A stretch of DNA of 58,433 bases from contig JAGDZR010000008.1 of assembly GCA_049115695.1 (NCBI GenBank), positions 1 to 58,433 on the forward strand, written 5' to 3'. Of the stretch, positions 56,001 through 58,433 are shown piece by piece. The translations under genes and the position numbers were made by a program. Within the stretch, counting starts at the first letter, position 1; every line of letters starts with the position of its first letter. The stretch comes from JAGDZR01 sp049115695. Lineage in GTDB: Bacteria; Bacteroidota; Bacteroidia; Cytophagales; Cyclobacteriaceae. Under the pieces are notes generated by a model. That model searched no databases. It was given only the letters and a program-made list of their open reading frames with translations, and was not told the DNA's origin.

Positions 56001-58433
56001 TGGTGATGCTCTCTGTTAGTCCTTCGACACTGTCAGCCAACACACCGTTTACATACAGCTTTAATCCATTACCGTCCTTTACGCCTACCAGGTGATTCCA
56101 AACCGAGTGATTGATGTCGCCGGTAGCAAATGGTCTTGTACTTCCATCTCCTTTACTGATGGCAAAATACACCTGTGTATCAGAGCCGTATAAGGCATAT
56201 CCTGCCAGATCATCATTCCCAGCTCCTTTCGCAACAATTCTTGAATTGCTGATGCCGCCCTCATCTCGATTGATCCATGCGCTTATGGTAAAGTTTTCAG
56301 TGGTAAAATCATTGACATTGCCCATGTCCAGGTAGGCATCTGTGCCATTAAAATCATAAGCACTATTGGATGCGCCAAATCGATCCGTAGCAAGGGCAAT
56401 TCCACCTGTTTCGGCACCATGGTTGGCGTACTCCGTAGAGTCATTAGCGTCTCCATTAAACGGATAAAAAGCAACCAAACCCGACTCATCAAAGGATTGA
56501 TTTTCGTACCAGACAATTTTATCATCCAGACCTGAACCGCCAATAATGTCCATGTCTCCATCTCCATCCAAATCAACAGCATGGACAGAAAATGCATAAT
56601 CTGCATTCGTTCCAATCACTTCCCCAGCAAAGGTCTGATTACCACCATTCGTTAAAGTGATATATAGATCATGCGTTCTTGATGTGGTCACAATATCATA
56701 ATCACCATCACCCTCCAGGTCGGTGATATCTATACTTCGGGGGTAGGATGTCGTATCAGTAATCAGGATTTCAGTGAAATTTTCATCACCATCATTTTCA
56801 TACCAGGCAACTTTGGTATCCGTCCACGAGGCACTCACAAAATCCTGGTCGCCATCCTGATCCAGGTCAATAACTCTGGCCATCATAGCATAGTCCGCAT
56901 TGGTGCTAATTATGTGCTCTGTAAAACTTTCATTCCCATCATTTTCATACCATGCGATTTTATCATCTCCAATCGAAGATATGTACAAGTCCATATCTCC
57001 GTCATCATCTATATCAGTTGCACGAAGTGTTTTAGGAACATCTACTGTATTAGAAACATAATGTGCGGTGAAGTTCTCATTCCCATTGTTCTGATACCAT
57101 ACAATATCATCCGAACCGGGATGATTTGCCAATACATCCAAATGACCATCTCCATTGACATCTGCTGAATGAACACGTGTTACAGTATTCGCACTATTAT
57201 CTATGACATATTCTGTGAAGTTTTGATTCCCGTCATTTTCATACCATGCAATTTTATGATCATCCTCTGATGCACTCAACACATCAATATCTCCATCCAA
57301 ATCCAAATCGACAGCATGCACACCCTTGGCACCATCTGCACTAGTGCTTATTGCATGTTCAGTATAGTTCTGCTTACCATCATTCTCATACCAGGCTATT
57401 TTATCATCATTGCGTGAGGCACTCAACACATCCATATCTCCATCCTTGTCCAAGTCAATTCCAAAGACCCAGGCAACACGGTCAGCACTAGTAGATATGA
57501 CTTTCTCTGTACTAAAGTACCCACCACTATTCTCCCGGATCACCGTAAAAGCTAAAGACATTGATGAACCATAATCATTACTTACCGTGACATCCGCAGG
57601 TCCATGCCCAATATTCGGCACGGTCACATACGCCACATTGTGAAGCACCGAGTCGGGTGTCACATCCGTCCCATCGAACGAAACCACGGTATTCGGCTCA
57701 TCGAAATGCTTGCCATAGAGCCTGATCTGATTGCCCGGAACTGCCGCATTCGGCTGAGCACTGTGAAGGATGGGGGTACCCCAGCTGTTTTCTTTATAGA
57801 GCGCAGCAATACCGTCCGCGCTCAATGCTTGGTTGTACACCCGCACCTCGTCAATTAATCCAGGAAACGGCGTGCTTTGTCCATCATTGTCTCCAACAAA
57901 AAAGCTGGCACTTGAAGACAATGATTCCGACATTCCAGTTCCCTGAAGAACAAACTCACCGTTGATGTAAAGGGAAATATTCCCTCCTGATCTCACGCCG
58001 ACCAGCTGGGTCCATTCTGAATGATTGAAGGTGGTATTAATTGACTGGCGCGCCGTGCCATTTCCTACAATAAAGCTGACACTACTCTCTGAAGAAAACA
58101 ATGCATAACCTGCGGTTGCGTCATTTCCTGCTCCTTTGGATAATATACGTGCGTTGGTGATACCCCCCTCATCTCTGTTTATCCATGCCACTATACTAAA
58201 GTCGCCTGTGGTCATGTCATTGACATTGCCCATGTCGATATAGTCATCCACGCCATCGAAGTAGTACGCGTTATCGACCATGCCGAATCGATCGGTAGAA
58301 TCGACAGCATTGTAGACCGTACCATCATTGCCATTGCCTGTAGAGTCATTGGCATTACCATCCAGTGGATAATAGGCAACTAAGCCCTCGACTTGTGAAG
58401 CATAAACTGTCCATTCCTGAGTGGTGCTGCCAT
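47077..58433 (-). CDS. giant multidomain T9SS surface protein (5' end outside window)
   Basis: Open reading continues from the stop at 47077 to the right edge, more than 3,780 residues; the true start is outside. From the N-terminal side: a truncated QEWTVYA unit end at 58390-58433; LamG-like domains near 58.3-57.8, 56.5-55.9, 55.85-55.3, 53.9-53.3 and 51.5-50.9 kb; an IPT/TIG unit near 57.75-57.55 kb; two FG-GAP/VCBS propellers (57.5-56.5 and 54.9-53.9 kb) with DxDGDxD loops; a Big_5-like domain near 55.2-55.0 kb; a PKD-like unit and BspA/DUF285-type repeats (53.3-52.35 kb, repeated WDLSNV/WDVSNV); about nine DUF5018-like Ig units (52.3-49.25 kb); three cadherin-like repeats (49.2-48.4 kb); and a C-terminal T9SS tail (47.34-47.08 kb, YPNPMKEM). 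Probably an adhesin or glycan-binding surface protein; no catalytic domain seen. In-frame repeat sequences occur in several DUF5018-like units. Confidence 0.9.
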   Translation of the reverse strand, partial: GSTTQEWTVYASQVEGLVAYYPLDGNANDSTGNGNDGTVYNAVDSTDRFGMVDNAYYFDGVDDYIDMGNVNDMTTGDFSIVAWINRDEGGITNARILSKGAGNDATAGYALFSSESSVSFIVGNGTARQSINTTFNHSEWTQLVGVRSGGNISLYINGEFVLQGTGMSESLSSSASFFVGDNDGQSTPFPGLIDEVRVYNQALSADGIAALYKENSWGTPILHSAQPNAAVPGNQIRLYGKHFDEPNTVVSFDGTDVTPDSVLHNVAYVTVPNIGHGPADVTVSNDYGSSMSLAFTVIRENSGGYFSTEKVISTSADRVAWVFGIDLDKDGDMDVLSASRNDDKIAWYENDGKQNYTEHAISTSADGAKGVHAVDLDLDGDIDVLSASEDDHKIAWYENDGNQNFTEYVIDNSANTVTRVHSADVNGDGHLDVLANHPGSDDIVWYQNNGNENFTAHYVSNTVDVPKTLRATDIDDDGDMDLYISSIGDDKIAWYENDGNESFTEHIISTNADYAMMARVIDLDQDGDQDFVSASWTDTKVAWYENDGDENFTEILITDTTSYPRSIDITDLEGDGDYDIVTTSRTHDLYITLTNGGNQTFAGEVIGTNADYAFSVHAVDLDGDGDMDIIGGSGLDDKIVWYENQSFDESGLVAFYPFNGDANDSTEYANHGAETGGIALATDRFGASNSAYDFNGTDAYLDMGNVNDFTTENFTISAWINRDEGGISNSRIVAKGAGNDDLAGYALYGSDTQVYFAISKGDGSTRPFATGDINHSVWNHLVGVKDGNGLKLYVNGVLADSVEGLTESITNSSKLLIGENDGQSTLFPGLIDDIRIYDRALNADEVVLLYDLEQPTLSDGLVAYYQLDGDATDSTENGYDGTELGGLTYSSDRFGNANGAVLLDGDDDRIEVLGIDTSAYFTTSVWYQTSPDLAIDYAVMLDIEGYLGMVVVDQNHTRVLINNDGTNYTVIDDDKNVADESWHHAVATYDGTDLQLYVDGELAVSTPTEDTKGQNQFNLRLGATAGSVSWHGKLDDMRLYDRPMDASEVKKLYDQERPVFNLISSSPATFAKGVAGSSNIVFEFDKVVDPGFIHNSTLNDLSDDNILIIASQTGSVGGVFSKDGTSVTFDPSRDFLPGEHVFVYINDLLLDSTVVIEFDVQASQAAAVFETEQNIANGGSDFTQVVLADLDSDGDLDAIKGSMNNGILGWYENTDGAGTFASEQTIQDFASSTLASPVLVDFDLDGDMDIITLSFGASGITWYENDGSENFTVNDLFIGEHTTDGLAVDLDGDGDMDFISSYGNVLSVFENDGGMNFSLRQYETGTIGVRGIAVGDLDKDGDLDISVASVYTGIYWFRNDGDFDLTMTSISTTISEPSDTEMTDLDEDGDLDIVIAASNGAALRWLEHDGSLGFTERSISANVSGAGSLKVNDINGDGFQDIILVSNFSSKMSVFFNDGSENFSELILTEGSRPSANDAGDIDGDGDLDIAIAFQSSSKIVWHKQLSAVDEGLIAYYKLDNDALDATTNGNDGTVNGATVTNDRFGNTSAAYEFVESESIDLPVDIDPYLDNMTISAWVYFDTVDQSTDSYIISQWDSPNGFGIYTDAGGGGNLRFFGDQPTTGDPSYSSDLLSAGLWYHIVGVSDGTSKAMYLNGVLVDTNDNAWNDSGLSGLTVGDAFASPVSIDGRVDDIRIYNRALDSAEVAQLYFQDDWLANDPTSFVTTWQTTTANESITIPTTGTGYDYTVDWGDGTIETGQNGDATHSYATAGTYTVAIKGDFPRIYFNNGVEGQDTAKIVSVDQWGDIAWTSMQNSFYGCFNLDITATDAPDLSNVTSLTSMFQGATSVNADLDHWNVSRIVNFDNMFSNAFTFNGAVSSWDLSNALVLFGMFAEANSFNQNIDSWDLSNVVSIGLMFSGADVYNQPMDSWDVSNVTDMRSMFYWAQQFDQSLAAWDISSVEQNNSEDGIRSIFFNTSMSKTNYDATLQGWATLEAGETQIPSGIELGASGLEYCSVTARNTLINEHNWTISGDVASCSSASDITGFDITDQIGDEVINTSDHTVAVTMPNGTVLTSLTPTITQSTGATIDPLTGVAQDFSSPVTYTVTAENDSTQDWTVTITNADNDSTDILSLSHPELVSGSLSIDTSAHTVIATVPYGTSLSALDPTITVSGDASINPTSGTSLDFTTAQTYTVTAQNGDEQDWTITITNQDNDSTDILTFSHSALVAGSLSIDTSAHTVTATVPYGTSLTALDPTITVSGDATINPTSGTSLDFTSAQTYTVTAQNGDTQDWTVTIQEGTGLMAFYKLDANATDSTGNGHNGTLSTGFQFTEDRFGNANSAAYFDGDDDYIALSSPLLGIGSKTISFWFKPYEEDQLQYLVKNDETVRGVDIYSQYGSVAGSIRAGVGNSSHISTGTAPPVSVDYHDWNHAVMVFDASAETLKWYKNGSLLATSTGVSNTEVIGTHNLRFGASPDAANNNFFFGEMDDIAIYGVALEDSDIADLFGYGNWPSSSQANSIHEFSITGQVGNTTIDFGVDVIDVTMPYNTSLTSLKPSVVLSPGATISPDTSLARDFSSELTYTVTSGNGTDNEWTIRVATEESDSTDILTFSHSALVAGSLSIDTSAHTVIATVPYGTSLSALDPTITVSSDASINPISGTSLDFTTAQTYTVTAQNGDTQDWTVTIANAENDSTDILSFSHPELVSGSVDTSAHTVTATLPYGTSLMALAPTITVSGDATINPTSGTSLDFTSAQTYTVTAQNGDTQDWTVTISNVANDSTDILSFSHPELVSGSLSIDASAHTISATMADGTDLTVLAPTILVSTGSTISPASGTAQDFSTAVTYTVTAENGDTQAWSVMVTTAESFSDSTDITSFVIASGDGHPEPVEGTIDTSTHTVSLTMPYDTDLTVLTPTIEVSTGATISPASGTAQDFSSAVTYTVTAENGDTQAWIISVNVQQNSASDILTYSIPDELQTATIDNGNQDITVYLDQETILTGLVPAFTISEGATLKLDGTAQISGTSAIDLTDSITYYVIAENGVDSAEWTVSAVLVDPDNNAPTGLTLSADSVYEEQNPGTLVAQLTTVDADASDSHTYQLVQGEGDTHNQFFDIEGDSLVTKLKLDFEEGINPYKIRLQTSDGRGGVLANSFEIRLIDLNETGNNKPFAILLSGNEIMENSGVNQYIGTFSTMDPDDVDSHTYELINGADDFRIVGDSLRSNVDFDFEQKTSYQITVKSTDSGLASISENFTVFITDEVETPSNNPPTGIILSNRTIPANSGPGFEVGELSLIDEDANDQQTFEVNIGELFEVKGNILVTTEDLTAGSHNLTISGSDGHTTLIEAITITVENPSDMVNDLAEIVNEQGKKQEHYRIIAVPLRSIGLSAFFEKLGADKLGKTWRILQYSTATNAVDLTSSASLKAGEGYWFAADADVDFEIPMGSKWAQLNRDHRFEMNLESGWNMIGNPFMESLDWAAVIQWNIDQGFVAADDFVGDVGKVYVYNGAYQQVSRLERFEGGFLKVNRALTLYLPKHEINSAGRMGDGDASYFFSPNEWRLQMELTHGIRSSNLTGIGMSAASEVGLDRLDLETPPSLGNNYSFALTESLSGLSRSMVSPEEGFTWDYELNVSEPVAKLDWDQSALQNMPGHLMLYLPELEMGYDMKSMSSLSLKTADVQKIQFIYGSEVLLDKMLLPALVYPNPMKEMATFRFFVDGDGQEHVKVSIYSLSGKLVEQMESEIRTGRWSEVKWYAEGFEAGVYLYQIINGERKSEMKRLILTK
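49250..52290 (-). repeat. tandem DUF5018-like Ig repeats with embedded dispersed-repeat sequences
   Basis: About nine roughly 80-residue units with the recurring closing motif QDWTVTI (or DEWTIRV, TQAWSVMV), interrupted by one LamG domain (about 51.5-50.9 kb). Six contain a segment that at DNA level is a palindromic intergenic-type repeat. CCCTGAAAC(A/G)AGTTCAGGG lies at 50041-50059, 50302-50320 and 52006-52024 (peptide HPELVSGS). GGATCC(T/C)GCAACAAGTGCGG lies in 50566-50591 and 51736-51761 (HSALVAGS). CCTTCGACTGGCTCAGGATG lies in 49751-49772 (HPEPVEG). Confidence 0.8.

Overview
The window comes from a marine, agar-degrading member of the Bacteroidota, most likely a Cytophagales-type organism. 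The support is SusC/SusD outer-membrane pairs, several secreted proteins ending in type IX secretion (T9SS) sorting tails, Bacteroidota-style lipoproteins, a YfiR-type sensor kinase and long FG-GAP/LamG surface proteins. There are no tRNA or rRNA genes, insertion sequences or CRISPR arrays. The right edge cuts a giant gene.

Layout. (1) 1-3.0 kb, plus strand: a three-gene class I cytochrome P450 system (P450, [2Fe-2S] ferredoxin, FAD ferredoxin reductase), the composition known for 6-O-methyl-D-galactose demethylases of agar/porphyran degraders. (2) 3.05-4.16 kb: two arrays of long palindromic repeats on either side of a small GIY-YIG nuclease gene. Related copies lie at the extreme left edge and at 11.14-11.23 kb. 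(3) 4.16-9.83 kb, minus strand: an NRAMP-like transporter and two exported amidohydrolase-fold proteins. (4) 9.96-36.2 kb, minus strand: a polysaccharide utilisation locus for agar-type galactan. Reading in the direction of transcription it has SusC, SusD, two PKD-type surface lipoproteins, a hairpin terminator, an FG-GAP/vanadium haloperoxidase fusion overlapping a GH86 agarase/porphyranase, a GH2 beta-galactosidase, a Zn-alcohol dehydrogenase, a KduD-like SDR, an aldehyde dehydrogenase, an enolase-superfamily cycloisomerase, aldose epimerase, a RhaT-type sugar transporter and a GH117 neoagarobiose hydrolase. (5) 36.3-38.0 kb, plus strand: a divergent membrane-anchored TPR/LuxR regulator. (6) 38.0-42.5 kb, minus strand: a response regulator, a YfiR-domain histidine kinase and a TonB-dependent receptor. 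(7) 42.6-58.4 kb, minus strand: an apparent operon with a giant T9SS surface protein (more than 3,780 residues, incomplete) followed by an ECF sigma factor, a small membrane protein (possible anti-sigma), two LPP20-like proteins and a transglutaminase-like protein.

How it works together (inference from families). GH86 cuts agarose or methylated agarose outside the cell. SusC/SusD and the lipoproteins capture and import the oligosaccharides. GH2 and GH117 release D-galactose and 3,6-anhydro-L-galactose. The aldehyde dehydrogenase and cycloisomerase convert the anhydro sugar to 2-keto-3-deoxy-L-galactonate, and the ADH/SDR pair could invert C5 to give 2-keto-3-deoxy-D-gluconate. The P450 trio would remove 6-O-methyl groups. 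No sulfatase, KDG kinase or KDPG aldolase is present here.

Most notable: palindromic arrays tied to a GIY-YIG gene; dispersed-repeat sequences read in frame inside the giant surface protein; a haloperoxidase fusion translationally coupled to an agarase; and a two-part motif shared by the upstream regions of SusC and GH2.
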